Assembly (NCBI RefSeq): GCF_026151345.1
Contig: NZ_JAMQPR010000001.1
Location: forward strand, 2,676,676 to 2,740,675
Length of the DNA: 64,000 bases
DNA from: Leptospira paudalimensis
GTDB taxonomy: Bacteria; Spirochaetota; Leptospiria; Leptospirales; Leptospiraceae
Reading direction: 5' to 3'
Both the position numbers and the translations under genes were made by a program. Shown here piece by piece: positions 11,261 through 19,623 of the stretch (positions are counted from its first letter, which is position 1; each line of letters starts with the position of its first letter). The notes under the pieces were generated by a model that did not search any database, was not told the origin of the DNA, and worked only from the letters and a program-made list of their open reading frames with translations.

Positions 11261-11728
11261 TTAGGGATTAGTCCTTGTTTTTTCTTGGCGCAGTGCTTCA
11301 TAAAGGATGATGGCAACAGCATTGGATAAATTGATCGAACGACTCGTTTCTGCCATAGGAATCGAAATGATTTGGTCAGAAGGGTGACCTTTGAGTATTT
11401 CCTCTGGAAGCCCAGAGGTTTCACGACCAAATAAAAACACATCCTGCGAGGAGAACGAAACATCCCAATAGGTTTTTTTTCCAAACTTGGATACGAGAAA
11501 AATTCGTTTCCCTTCTACTTGTTTTGTCCTTTGGAATTCTTCAAAGGAAGGAAACTGAGTCAAATCCAAGTCCTTCCAATAGTCGAGTCCCGCCCTCCTC
11601 ACTGCCTTCTCCGAAAGATCAAAGGCTGGCTCCCCTACAATGGACAGAGGAACCCCAGCATTCACACACAAACGGGCAATGTTACCAGTGTTAGGTGGAA
11701 TTTCTGGGCGATACAATGCAACTTCCAA
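11261..11728 (-). CDS. trmL: tRNA (cytidine(34)-2'-O)-methyltransferase TrmL
   Basis: A small SpoU/SPOUT methyltransferase of 155 residues, the usual TrmL (YibK) size, with no extra domain. It has the N-terminal EIPPNTGNIARLCVNAG motif, FGRETSGLPEEIL, and IPMAETSRSINLSNAVAIILYE, which form the trefoil-knot SAM site. It methylates the ribose of the wobble nucleotide in certain leucine tRNAs. It lies 4 bp downstream of the S1-domain gene, in a run of RNA-related genes. The SPOUT assignment is firm; the exact tRNA position follows from family resemblance. Confidence 0.93.
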   Translation of the reverse strand: MEVALYRPEIPPNTGNIARLCVNAGVPLSIVGEPAFDLSEKAVRRAGLDYWKDLDLTQFPSFEEFQRTKQVEGKRIFLVSKFGKKTYWDVSFSSQDVFLFGRETSGLPEEILKGHPSDQIISIPMAETSRSINLSNAVAIILYEALRQEKTRTNP

Positions 11729-11732
11729 GGAA

Positions 11733-12896
11733 CTACTTCTTCTTTTTTTGGTTTTGGTTTTCCAAAGATTTTTTTAATGCAAGACCAAAACTGGATACCG
11801 AAGGATTGGACTCATCTTTAGAAAGATACTCTTGGTATTCCATTCTGTCTTTAGCTTCTGAAGCTTTAGAGATAGATAAAGCAATTTGTCTTTTTTCAGG
11901 ATTGATTTCCAATACAAACACTTCTAGTTTCTGGCCAGGTTGGAACACTGTGTTCAGTGGAGTCCTTTGTGGAATTCCCGTTTCTTTGTTGGGAACAAGA
12001 CCAGAAAAATCTTCTCCTAAGCGTACAAAAAGTCCGAAAGGTTTGATGGATTCTATAGTTCCTAGTATGATGTCAGATTCTTTAAATGGAAGTTTGCCAG
12101 ACCATGGATCAGATAAGAAGTCTTTTACACTGAGAGAAATTTTATTCGTAGACCAATCCAAAGTTAGAATTTTTGCACGGAGTGTTTCTCCCACTCGAAA
12201 CTCGGTTGTGAGGTCTGGACTTTTTTTGTATGTTGCTTCGGATTGTGGAACTAGAGCATCAAGTCCATCCATATCCACGATGAGTCCAAACTTATGAATA
12301 CTTTTGACAGTGCAGGATACAAACATTCCTACCTTCAATTCATCACGTAACAGTTGTTTTTTGGTTTCTCTTTCTTTATCAGCAATTTTCTTTTGAGAAA
12401 GAAGGATTTTGGATTGTTTTTTCCCAAGTTCAGAGATGATAAACTTTATCCGTTTACCAGAAATATTTTTACCTTTGAGTGATACATCCAATTGGCTGAA
12501 CGGGACAAAAGCGGTATAACTACCGAGTTTCACATCCCATCCACCATTCCCTTCTAATAAGAGTTGGCCAAGCACTGGGATTTCAAATTGATTTGCGAGT
12601 TCTAAATTTTCTTCTGTTAGGTTGTCTTGCGAGAGGCAAGTGGTGAAATAAAAATCACCAGAGTTTTCTTTTAAGAAATAAACGATAAGAGTGTCACCAA
12701 TTTTTGGTAACACTTCTTCTCTCCATTCTTCTGTAGAGATATTCCCAATGACCTTGTTGTCAATGGTTCTAATGAATACATAGTCATTCTTAACAGCTGT
12801 TACTTTCGCTTCATGGCGTGAGCCAGGTTCAATGGATTGTCTTTTTTTAAAACTTTCTTCTAATAAACGGTCAAATTCTGAGGATGGGCCTTTCAT
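11733..12896 (-). CDS. S1 RNA-binding domain protein (ribosomal S1-like)
   Basis: A protein of 387 residues with repeated S1 OB-fold modules, seen as GSRHEAKVTAVKNDYVFI, GMFVSCTVKSIHKFGLIVDM and GTIESIKPFGLFVRLGEDFSGLVP. It ends in a basic tail (ENQNQKKKK). It should bind single-stranded RNA, perhaps mRNA on the ribosome or during decay. At about four modules it is shorter than the six-domain ribosomal S1 of many bacteria, so it may be an accessory S1 protein rather than RpsA. The ATG overlaps the stop of the upstream amidohydrolase-like gene (ATGA), which implies coupled translation. Confidence 0.85.
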   Translation of the reverse strand: MKGPSSEFDRLLEESFKKRQSIEPGSRHEAKVTAVKNDYVFIRTIDNKVIGNISTEEWREEVLPKIGDTLIVYFLKENSGDFYFTTCLSQDNLTEENLELANQFEIPVLGQLLLEGNGGWDVKLGSYTAFVPFSQLDVSLKGKNISGKRIKFIISELGKKQSKILLSQKKIADKERETKKQLLRDELKVGMFVSCTVKSIHKFGLIVDMDGLDALVPQSEATYKKSPDLTTEFRVGETLRAKILTLDWSTNKISLSVKDFLSDPWSGKLPFKESDIILGTIESIKPFGLFVRLGEDFSGLVPNKETGIPQRTPLNTVFQPGQKLEVFVLEINPEKRQIALSISKASEAKDRMEYQEYLSKDESNPSVSSFGLALKKSLENQNQKKKK

Positions 12897-14266
12897 TTTG
12901 CGGTTCCTTCCTTGGTGGGTTTGGAGGTATATACCAATTTTCCTCCCAATACCATGGATTCAATTGGAAATATTCCAGAAGTGCGTTTCAGTGGATTTTC
13001 CGAAAGGATCGAAAAATGAGCAGGTCCTCCCACTCGGAGTTTGCCTCCATGGTCAGCACCTAGGTATTGGCAGGTTGTTTCTGTCAGGGTTTGGATGATA
13101 CGACGCCGTATGATGGGTAGGCTTTCCTCATCTTTTGGAATGGAGAGAATTGAGTATGTTTTCCGTCCAAAAATTGAGTCCCAAACATTTGAGGTAGTTT
13201 CGTTTGGACGTTCTTCTTTTTTCGCATCCGATTGGAGTAAGGATTCCCAAAGGCGAACTTCCACAATAGCAGCCTGGCCAGGGAATAAACCCCAATGACC
13301 TGCTCCACTCGCAAACAGTAAATTGGAATGTGTTTCCTTTTCCAATTGGAACTGGGAGGCAAAAACAGAAAAAGGTAAGGTCGGAAACGAATCAGAATTT
13401 TCCTCTTCGGGTACAAGTGACTCTTTCCAATACTTCGCATAATGGGGATTGAGTTTTGCCCATTGGGATTGTTCTTCATTCCAAACCTCTGGTTTCCTTT
13501 TTAATTCTTGGAGGTACAATATGCCAAACATAGGAGCCCATAAGAAGTTTCGTTTCTGCGCTCGGAACAGATTGGTTCCCTCTGGCATTGGATGGAATAA
13601 GACAGAAAATCCTGTATCCAATGCATCTTCCCAACTGGTTTTATCAGCGAACGTATATGCAACGGCCAAGTAGCCATTTTCTTCCACTTCCTTTCGTTTG
13701 GAAAAAAGTTCCGTCTGTGAAAACCCGCGGTTGTCCATTTCCTTCAGAAAAATGGGGAAGTGCCTGTTTCGTTTTGGGTCAACTGTCCCTTTGAAACCAG
13801 ATTGGTAAATGGCACCATCACCTGCATTCAGTTCAGGGTATAAAATTGGTTTTTGGGATTGGGAAAGGATGGGACCATTCCATTTTGACTTTGCCATTTC
13901 CTTGAGTAGTGGTGCCAAATTGGGATCTGCAATGGATTCAATATGGCTAAATCCAGCTGACAAATACCCATGTAAAACCTTGGGAAGGTCCGCCCTGGAT
14001 GTTTTGCCCCCAGCTGCATTGGCCCCGATGGTGACCGAAGCATCACAAAACCCTGGAAGAATGAACTCAGGGTTCGGAATTTCTTTTGCCTGCTGGATGG
14101 AAACGATTTTACCCTGCACCACTTCAATATTCACAAATCCAGAAAAATTGGCTTTTTCACTGTCCCAGATCCGAACAGATTTCATTTTCAAAGATTGCGA
14201 CAAAAGAATCGAGGGGGCAATGGCCGATAGGAATAAGGTGAGGGATAGAAGCCTGCGGTTTTTCAT
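12893..14266 (-). CDS. Exported amidohydrolase-like protein
   Basis: The ATG at 14266 begins a signal peptide (MKNRRLLSLTLFLSAIAPS, then ILLSQ); upstream in-frame codons would spoil it. The remaining ~440 residues resemble the metal-dependent amidohydrolase/imidazolonepropionase superfamily. There is a composite beta domain at the ends ('KGKIVSIQQAKEI', and near the C-terminus 'GGPAHFSILSENPLK' and 'SMVLGGKLVYTSKP') and 'FILPGFCDASVTIGANAAGG' where active members have HxH. The HxH is replaced here (DASVTI), so the classical metal site looks lost and activity is doubtful. It is probably periplasmic. It overlaps the S1 gene by 4 bp and is divergent from the GHKL ATPase gene. Confidence 0.75.
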   Translation of the reverse strand: MKNRRLLSLTLFLSAIAPSILLSQSLKMKSVRIWDSEKANFSGFVNIEVVQGKIVSIQQAKEIPNPEFILPGFCDASVTIGANAAGGKTSRADLPKVLHGYLSAGFSHIESIADPNLAPLLKEMAKSKWNGPILSQSQKPILYPELNAGDGAIYQSGFKGTVDPKRNRHFPIFLKEMDNRGFSQTELFSKRKEVEENGYLAVAYTFADKTSWEDALDTGFSVLFHPMPEGTNLFRAQKRNFLWAPMFGILYLQELKRKPEVWNEEQSQWAKLNPHYAKYWKESLVPEEENSDSFPTLPFSVFASQFQLEKETHSNLLFASGAGHWGLFPGQAAIVEVRLWESLLQSDAKKEERPNETTSNVWDSIFGRKTYSILSIPKDEESLPIIRRRIIQTLTETTCQYLGADHGGKLRVGGPAHFSILSENPLKRTSGIFPIESMVLGGKLVYTSKPTKEGTAK

Positions 14267-14302
14267 GCTAGCGGTCTTAGTACCTTGACAGTAAGGACTA
14301 GA

Positions 14303-15001
14303 ATGGAAAAGATTTCGGGTATGGGAAAGGAAACAAGCGAGATTTCTGATCACATCAAATTACATATCGAAAACGGGAAAATTCTCTCGCTAAAGACCCA
14401 TCGGGTCTCCAAATCCGTTGAGGAACACATAAAGGAGGCCGTAGGTCTCATTTTGGACAGACTCACTTACCCTACCCTTGTTCCCACTCTCTATACCATC
14501 ATCAAAGAACTCGCCATCAATGCTTGTAAGGCCAACCAAAAACGGGTCTTTTTTGAAGAAAGGGGTTATAGTATGTTAAACCATTCCGAATATGCGAGAG
14601 GGGTTCGGGAATACCGGGAAATGTTTTCGGAAGAAATGTCGAACGAGTTCGGGATCAAAGCCAAAAAAAAAGGATATTACTGCCTCATTAATTTTAAATA
14701 CAACGATGATGGTATCATCATTGAAGTGATCAATAATACACCCATTGCCAAAGAAGAAGAAAAAGCCATCCGGGAACGATTGGAAAAAGGGATGATGTAT
14801 GATGATATCGCTCAGTTTTATATCGACAATGCAGATACATCTGAAGGTGCGGGACTTGGCCTTGCGCTCATCCTCATTATGTTAAAAGGGGAAGGGATTG
14901 ATCCTAATTTTTTTAGAATCATCATTGGCGAAGATTCCACCATTGCAAGATTGGAAATACCTTTAACGGAAAAGTTTATTTCCCAACGCGATTCTAATTA
15001 A
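14303..15001 (+). CDS. Stand-alone GHKL (histidine-kinase-like) ATPase
   Basis: A cytoplasmic protein of about 232 residues with a GHKL ATPase domain but no dimerisation/phosphoacceptor or sensor part. The N-box is KELAINACKAN, the G1-like segment is 'IIIEVINNTPI', and the G2 box is TSEGAGLGLAL. About 30 residues between N and G1 (around 'REYREMFSEEMSN') are an insertion relative to typical kinases. It may be a regulatory or anti-sigma-like ATPase. Start choice: the ATG at 14303 has AAGGA six bases upstream. An ATG at 14321 is also possible, since TTGACA at 14285 could drive a leaderless message there. It is followed after 7 bp by a glycosyltransferase gene. Confidence 0.75.
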   Translation: MEKISGMGKETSEISDHIKLHIENGKILSLKTHRVSKSVEEHIKEAVGLILDRLTYPTLVPTLYTIIKELAINACKANQKRVFFEERGYSMLNHSEYARGVREYREMFSEEMSNEFGIKAKKKGYYCLINFKYNDDGIIIEVINNTPIAKEEEKAIRERLEKGMMYDDIAQFYIDNADTSEGAGLGLALILIMLKGEGIDPNFFRIIIGEDSTIARLEIPLTEKFISQRDSN

Positions 15002-15008
15002 CCTCTCA

Positions 15009-15851
15009 ATGTCATCAATTCCCCTTTCTTGTACCATCATCACTTTAAACGAAGAAGACAATCTCAGTCGCACACTCCAAGCGATTTCCTTCATCGAAGA
15101 TATCGTAGTCGTGGACTCAGGTTCCACTGATGATACTGTGAACATCGCCAAATCGTTTGGTGCACGTGTTTACCATCACGAGTTTCAAAACTATGCTGAC
15201 CAAAAAAACTTTGCGATCACAAAAACAAAACATGATTGGGTCCTTGCCATCGATGCTGACGAAGTTGTTTCCCCGAAACTCAAAGAAGAAATTCTTTTTC
15301 TTTTTTCAAAACTTCCTTTAGAAACAAAGGGGTATCTCGTCCCAAGGCTAACCTATTATCTAGGCAAATGGATTCGATTTGGTGGATATTATCCAAATTA
15401 CCAAATGCGTTTGTTCCAGAAATCAGAAGGACAATTTAGCGGTGGTTTGGTGCACGAAAGAGTCAAACTCAACGGGAAACCATCAAAGTTAAAAAATCCA
15501 CTTTTCCATTATTCTTACAAAAACATTTCAGATCATTTAAAGTTTATAGATCGTTATTCGAGTCTGTTTGCAGAAGAAGAATTTAGAAAAGGAAAACGAT
15601 CTTCGGTTTTTTGGGCTTTCTTAAAGGGATGTTTTAAAGGATTTTATATGTATTGGATTCGATTGGGAATCCTAGATGGAAAACAAGGTTTTGTCCTTGC
15701 TCTCCTTGGGTTTTATTATAATTTTTTAAAGTATTTGAAGTTGTATGAGAAATCGAACTCAGTCCCTTCTTTCTTTGTTATGGTTGATTCGATTCATGAT
15801 GTAGAGAGCAAAAAATCCACCAAGAAAGATAGCGACCAAATTCACGTTTGA
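15009..15851 (+). CDS. Family 2 glycosyltransferase (LPS core type)
   Basis: GT2 enzyme of 280 residues. The GT-A motifs are clear: SCTIITLNEEDNLSRTL at the N-terminus, IVVVDSGSTDDT, and VLAIDADEVVSPKL as the DXD-like metal site. 'GGYYPNYQMRLFQ' and the C-terminal 'KGFYMYWIRLGILDGKQG' match the WaaE/KdtX-like branch that adds glucose to the heptose region of LPS. This is consistent with a spirochaete outer membrane carrying LPS, but the acceptor cannot be read from sequence. Its last 93 bp overlap a convergent membrane-protein gene on the minus strand. Confidence 0.88.
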   Translation: MSSIPLSCTIITLNEEDNLSRTLQAISFIEDIVVVDSGSTDDTVNIAKSFGARVYHHEFQNYADQKNFAITKTKHDWVLAIDADEVVSPKLKEEILFLFSKLPLETKGYLVPRLTYYLGKWIRFGGYYPNYQMRLFQKSEGQFSGGLVHERVKLNGKPSKLKNPLFHYSYKNISDHLKFIDRYSSLFAEEEFRKGKRSSVFWAFLKGCFKGFYMYWIRLGILDGKQGFVLALLGFYYNFLKYLKLYEKSNSVPSFFVMVDSIHDVESKKSTKKDSDQIHV

Positions 15852-16103
15852 TAATTGTGTTGATCCAATTTTCGGCGACATGAGCCACATGATGATGTCT
15901 CTGATGTATGTTTGTAAGGTAGCAAATACAATCAAAGCCCCAATCCCTGCGACAAATGTGGATCCCCAGAACTTTCCGAGTAAGTCTTTTCGTTTGTAAT
16001 AATAAAAATAATAGGCACAGGCTGCGGATGCGAGAAAAAAGAATAAAATATCAACGAGAATTGTCCATGGTTCTGATGGTGCGGCAAGCGGTAATGAAAT
16101 CAT
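15759..16103 (-). CDS. Small three-helix membrane protein of unknown function
   Basis: A 114-residue protein with three predicted membrane segments: 'ILVDILFFFLASAACAYYFYY', 'STFVAGIGALIVFATLQTYI' and 'VNLVAIFLGGFFALYIM'. The C-terminus is basic (NRINHNKERRD). I do not recognise a family. Support for being real: a clean ATG, hydrophobic segmentation typical of membrane proteins, and no alternative gene in 15852-16103. Its 3' end overlaps the convergent glycosyltransferase by 93 bp, which is long, so one of the two could have a different end in related strains. Confidence 0.65.
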   Translation of the reverse strand: MISLPLAAPSEPWTILVDILFFFLASAACAYYFYYYKRKDLLGKFWGSTFVAGIGALIVFATLQTYIRDIIMWLMSPKIGSTQLSNVNLVAIFLGGFFALYIMNRINHNKERRD

Positions 16104-16177
16104 TGGTCTTGTACCTGTCTATTACCTATTTTCGGTAAGCCATTGTTTAGTCCATAAGATAAAAAAAGAGGTTTTCC

Positions 16178-17068
16178 TTGTATTCAAAACACACAGAGAT
16201 CTTTGGCATATTAGGATTTCCCTTAGGCCATACCCTATCCCCTTGGATCCACAATACTCTATTTAGACTCAGCGGTTATGACGGAGTGTATCTTGTTTTT
16301 GAAAACGAACACTGGAAACAAATCGGATTAAAACCTCTCCTCGATTTAGGTGTCAAAGGAGTCTCTGTTACAATACCATTCAAAGAATGGGCGTATACCC
16401 AAGCAAACGAAGTCTGTGAAGCCTCAAAAACGATGGCAGCATCGAATACACTTCTCTTCCGAAATGGGATCAGTGCTGTGAATACAGATGGTACGGGTGC
16501 ACTTGAGTCGATCAAACAAATGAATTCAGATTTGGTTAATCCGGGCATTGAGAAAAAAATCTTGGTCTTAGGGAGTGGTGGAAGTGCCAAAGGGATTTTA
16601 TTTGCGATCGCAAAAGAATTAGAAGGGAATCGCAAACAAAATTCTTTCAAACGAAAAGTACACATTCTTGCCCGAAACAAAGAAGCCAAAAATGAAATCG
16701 AACAATTGTTAGGAAATCCCACCTGGCTCGAACAACCTACAAAAGAGGAAGTGATACAAAATAGAGAAGAGTATGATCTCATCATCCATACAACACCAGT
16801 GGGGATGAAAGGAGTTGGTGGTGAACCAATTTTAGACTCTCAGTTTTTTACCAAAAAACACACGTTATTCGACATTGTTTACAATCCTTTGGAAACTGAT
16901 CTTGTAAAACAAGCTAAGAAAAAAAAGGCAGAAATAATCCCAGGTTACCATATGTTACTGTACCAAGGGATCAGACAATTTGAATTATTTACGGGTGAAA
17001 AGTTAAAACACAAATGGATTCAAAAAGTAGAATCGATTTTACTCAAAGAATTAAAACATAGAAAATAA
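16178..17068 (+). CDS. aroE: Shikimate dehydrogenase
   Basis: AroE of 296 residues, NADP-dependent reduction of 3-dehydroshikimate in the chorismate pathway. Substrate-domain motifs FGILGFPLGHTLSPWIHN and SVTIPFKEWA (catalytic Lys) are intact, as is AVNTDGTGAL (catalytic Asp). The nucleotide domain has KILVLGSGGSAKGI, a GxGGxxxG Rossmann turn, and a C-terminal PGYHMLLYQGIRQFELFTG. The start is a TTG with AGAGG seven bases upstream; no in-frame ATG fits the family N-terminus. The gene heads an aroE-folC-tetR-trpF-mutS run on the plus strand, with aromatic amino acid and folate functions grouped. Confidence 0.96.
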   Translation: MYSKHTEIFGILGFPLGHTLSPWIHNTLFRLSGYDGVYLVFENEHWKQIGLKPLLDLGVKGVSVTIPFKEWAYTQANEVCEASKTMAASNTLLFRNGISAVNTDGTGALESIKQMNSDLVNPGIEKKILVLGSGGSAKGILFAIAKELEGNRKQNSFKRKVHILARNKEAKNEIEQLLGNPTWLEQPTKEEVIQNREEYDLIIHTTPVGMKGVGGEPILDSQFFTKKHTLFDIVYNPLETDLVKQAKKKKAEIIPGYHMLLYQGIRQFELFTGEKLKHKWIQKVESILLKELKHRK

Positions 17069-17082
17069 AAGTCCGAATTTGT

Positions 17083-18291
17083 ATGCAGTTCATAGAGTTT
17101 TTAAATCAAAGGCAAAATATTGAAAAAACAAGAAATTTTAATGTCTTCCAAAATTATACCCTTGATGGACTAAAATCGGTATTTGAACATATACAAAGAT
17201 CCTTTGATCAAAAAAAACCAAAACCCATACGGATCAGTGTTGTTGGGACAAATGGAAAAGGTTCCACCTCACACTACTTAGCCTGTTTATTCTCAAAATT
17301 AGGATACAATGTAGGACTTTATACATCACCTCACCTACTCACACCTTTAGAAAGATTTCAACTTGTGAGAGAAGGTGAACCATCCCTTCCCAACATAGAG
17401 GATGTAAATCTTTGTTTCCAAAACTTTTTTTTAGCAGATTTACAACGTTATGATTCATTGTCTTACTTCGAATTTCTCACTGCATTTACGTATCGATTTT
17501 TCCATGAACAAAATATCGATGTAGAAATTTGGGAAGCGGGACTTGGAGGAAGGCTTGATGCCACAAAACTCGTAGAAGCAGACTATATTGTCCTCACGAA
17601 AATTGGACTCGATCATTCTGAAATTTTAGGGAACACGAAAGAAGCCATTTGCCAAGAAAAACTAGGCATTACAAGTGATAAAACTTTATCACTATTTGCG
17701 TTTCAGGAAGAAGTGGAATCACTTCCCGAATCATTCCACACTCGGCCCAAAAAAGAGACAGTTCCCCTACATGTGATTTCTATTCCACCTAAAGATAGTT
17801 ATTTGGAGACAAATTTTCTTTATGCACAAAGTATTGTCTCAAATATTTTAAAGGAACAAGAAACATCAGTTTCCAACATTCCCTTTGCATCGATTCAAAA
17901 ACCGAAGGGAAGGATGGAAGTCCTTTCTAATACACCAATTGTCGTTTTTGACCCTTCCCATAACCCAGATGCCATCCGCACCTCCTCCCTTGAATTTGCC
18001 CGTCACCACAGAAAATTCCATGTTGTACTAGGGAGCCTTCCCGACAAAGACCTTGCTGGGATTCTAAATGCCTTGCCTGAACCAAACCTAGAAAACCTCA
18101 TCCTTTGGGAAGGAGAGGGTTTTGGCCGTTTCCCTGCCCCTACAGGGAGGCTCCATGAGAGAACCATGAGGCGAAGTTCCCTTCCCGAGTTAGTTCCCTT
18201 ATTCCAAGGCGAAATTCCGGTTTTGGTGTTAGGAAGTTTCCGACTTTATGGAATTGTGGCAAATTTAATACAAAATACAATAAAGATGTAA
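17083..18291 (+). CDS. folC: Dihydrofolate/folylpolyglutamate synthase
   Basis: FolC of 402 residues, a Mur-ligase family enzyme adding glutamate to dihydropteroate and folates. The ATP loop is SVVGTNGKGSTSHYLA, followed by YTSPHLLTPLERF, 'EAGLGGRLDATKLVEADYIVLTKIGLDHSEILG' (split here as two motifs, EAGLGGRLDATK and IGLDHSEILG) and PKGRMEVL. The C-terminal domain has VVFDPSHNPDAIR. It lies 14 bp after aroE, so the two are probably one transcript, linking chorismate supply to folate synthesis. It ends 62 bp before the tetR gene. Confidence 0.95.
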   Translation: MQFIEFLNQRQNIEKTRNFNVFQNYTLDGLKSVFEHIQRSFDQKKPKPIRISVVGTNGKGSTSHYLACLFSKLGYNVGLYTSPHLLTPLERFQLVREGEPSLPNIEDVNLCFQNFFLADLQRYDSLSYFEFLTAFTYRFFHEQNIDVEIWEAGLGGRLDATKLVEADYIVLTKIGLDHSEILGNTKEAICQEKLGITSDKTLSLFAFQEEVESLPESFHTRPKKETVPLHVISIPPKDSYLETNFLYAQSIVSNILKEQETSVSNIPFASIQKPKGRMEVLSNTPIVVFDPSHNPDAIRTSSLEFARHHRKFHVVLGSLPDKDLAGILNALPEPNLENLILWEGEGFGRFPAPTGRLHERTMRRSSLPELVPLFQGEIPVLVLGSFRLYGIVANLIQNTIKM

Positions 18292-18311
18292 AATTGGACT
18301 TTACAAATGAA

Positions 18312-18351
18312 TCCTGAACGAGATTGTTCTTTTAGGAAACATCGTTCAGGA
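18312..18351. promoter_or_regulatory. Palindromic operator overlapping the tetR ribosome-binding region
   Basis: A perfect 10-bp inverted repeat, tcctgaacga (18312-18321) and tcgttcagga (18342-18351), with a 20-bp spacer. Inside each half a second imperfect GAAC...GTTC dyad can be drawn (18317-18330 and around 18336-18347), so it may be two adjacent sites. The right arm ends 2 bp before the tetR ATG and includes its AGGA. This position fits autorepression by the TetR protein. The same repeat could also form an RNA hairpin hiding the ribosome-binding site. Confidence 0.6.
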
Positions 18352-18353
18352 CT

Positions 18354-18974
18354 ATGCAAACTCCAAAAGAACATACTAGAAAAGAAATTCTACAAGCAGC
18401 TCGAGAAGAGTTCATCCAACTTGGTTTTGAAAAAGCCAGTATGCGAACCATTGCCAAAAAAGCAAAGGTCTCAACGAGTAATATCTATAATTACTTCGAA
18501 AACAAAGAACACTTACTCACAGAGATCTTACAGCCAGTGTTATCAGGACTTGAGAAAGCATTCGCCTATGTCTCACATCCTGACTATTTTGAAAAAAGGT
18601 TTAACGACAGTTATGAGACGTGGAGAGAAAGATTCCACATCGCTTTAGATTATGTGGATGCGAACAGGGATGATTTTATCCTACTCCTCACAAAGTCCCA
18701 AGGATCTCATTTAGAAGAATTTCCAGAAACTGTCCTCACAAGACTTACCAAAATCAATTTTGAGCAATATTCAACTTTCAAACAAAAAAATCCAACGTAT
18801 AAAGGGGAGGTAGATGAGTTTGTGGTTCGTAACATCTTATCATTTTTCCTGAATATCTTTGTCCAAATGGTAAGACAAGGGATTTCCAAACAAGACATGC
18901 TGATGTACCAAGATAGTTTCCTCAAATTTTTGCATTTTGGATACAAAGGATCGATTGCCTCCGATTTGAACTGA
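18354..18974 (+). CDS. TetR-family transcriptional regulator
   Basis: A 206-residue regulator. The N-terminal 50 residues are a typical TetR DNA-binding domain: 'TRKEILQAAREEFIQLGFEK', then MRTIAKKAKVSTSNIYNYF, then ENKEHLLTEIL. The C-terminal ligand-binding part is diverged, so the inducer cannot be guessed. The gene has its own palindromic site immediately upstream (18312-18351), suggesting autoregulation. It sits between folC and trpF, 16 bp before trpF, so it could influence trpF-mutS by read-through. No transporter or efflux gene, the common TetR target, is adjacent. Confidence 0.9.
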   Translation: MQTPKEHTRKEILQAAREEFIQLGFEKASMRTIAKKAKVSTSNIYNYFENKEHLLTEILQPVLSGLEKAFAYVSHPDYFEKRFNDSYETWRERFHIALDYVDANRDDFILLLTKSQGSHLEEFPETVLTRLTKINFEQYSTFKQKNPTYKGEVDEFVVRNILSFFLNIFVQMVRQGISKQDMLMYQDSFLKFLHFGYKGSIASDLN

Positions 18975-18990
18975 ATCAATCTGGTTCTCG

Positions 18991-19623
18991 ATGGGAACCG
19001 ATACCAAAATTAAAATCTGTGGAATCAAAGAATTGGCCACACTTGAGTTATGCCACGAACTCGGTGTGGACTATGTTGGTCTCAATTTTTCACCCAGATC
19101 ACCTCGTGGAATCAATCGAAGCGTAGCAGAAGAAATACTTTCCATCCGCCACTTACCAGGATTCCCTAAACTTGTTTTTTTATTTTTTGAAAATTCCATT
19201 GAAGAAATCCGTACTCTCACAAAAGAATTTAAGCCAGACCTAATCCAACTGATTCGTGGTGATCATTTTCTTACAAAAGAAATTTGGGAATCATTCACAA
19301 ATCAAAAACAATTACTCCCTGCAATCCGAATCCAATCACCCATCGGTTCAGATGAAGAATTGGAACCTCAGTCTTCCCTAGTCATTTTGGATAGTTTTCA
19401 AAAAGGACTCGGTGGAGGCAGTGGACATGTATTCCCTTGGGAATATGTAACCAATGTAAAACGACCTTATTTACTTGCTGGAGGGATCACTCCAAAGAAT
19501 GTCCAATTAGCTCTGAATACATTAAAACCTTATGGGATCGATGTAGCAAGTGGAGTGGAAACAGACGGTAAAAAAGATCCAACTAAAATCAAAGAATTGG
19601 TACAAAATGTCCGAAACATATGA
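18991..19623 (+). CDS. trpF: Phosphoribosylanthranilate isomerase
   Basis: TrpF of 210 residues, an (alpha/beta)8 barrel that converts phosphoribosylanthranilate to CdRP in tryptophan synthesis. The catalytic Cys lies in KIKICGI and the catalytic Asp in VILDSFQKG. Phosphate-binding loops 'YLLAGGITPKNV' and 'GIDVASGVETDGKKDPTKI' are at the C-terminus. No other trp gene is in this window, so the pathway is dispersed. The last 17 bp overlap the mutS start in a different frame, so mutS translation is probably coupled to it. Confidence 0.95.
   Translation: MGTDTKIKICGIKELATLELCHELGVDYVGLNFSPRSPRGINRSVAEEILSIRHLPGFPKLVFLFFENSIEEIRTLTKEFKPDLIQLIRGDHFLTKEIWESFTNQKQLLPAIRIQSPIGSDEELEPQSSLVILDSFQKGLGGGSGHVFPWEYVTNVKRPYLLAGGITPKNVQLALNTLKPYGIDVASGVETDGKKDPTKIKELVQNVRNI

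Noticed and set aside
11695..12297. 200-codon plus-strand ORF
   Set aside because: Antisense to the S1-domain gene, with no protein-like pattern.
13809..14288. 159-codon plus-strand ORF
   Set aside because: Antisense to the amidohydrolase-like gene, which has a signal peptide and sensible composition.
18307..18648. 113-codon ORF across the tetR start
   Set aside because: Second frame of the TetR gene; composition is Lys-rich noise and it would run through the operator.
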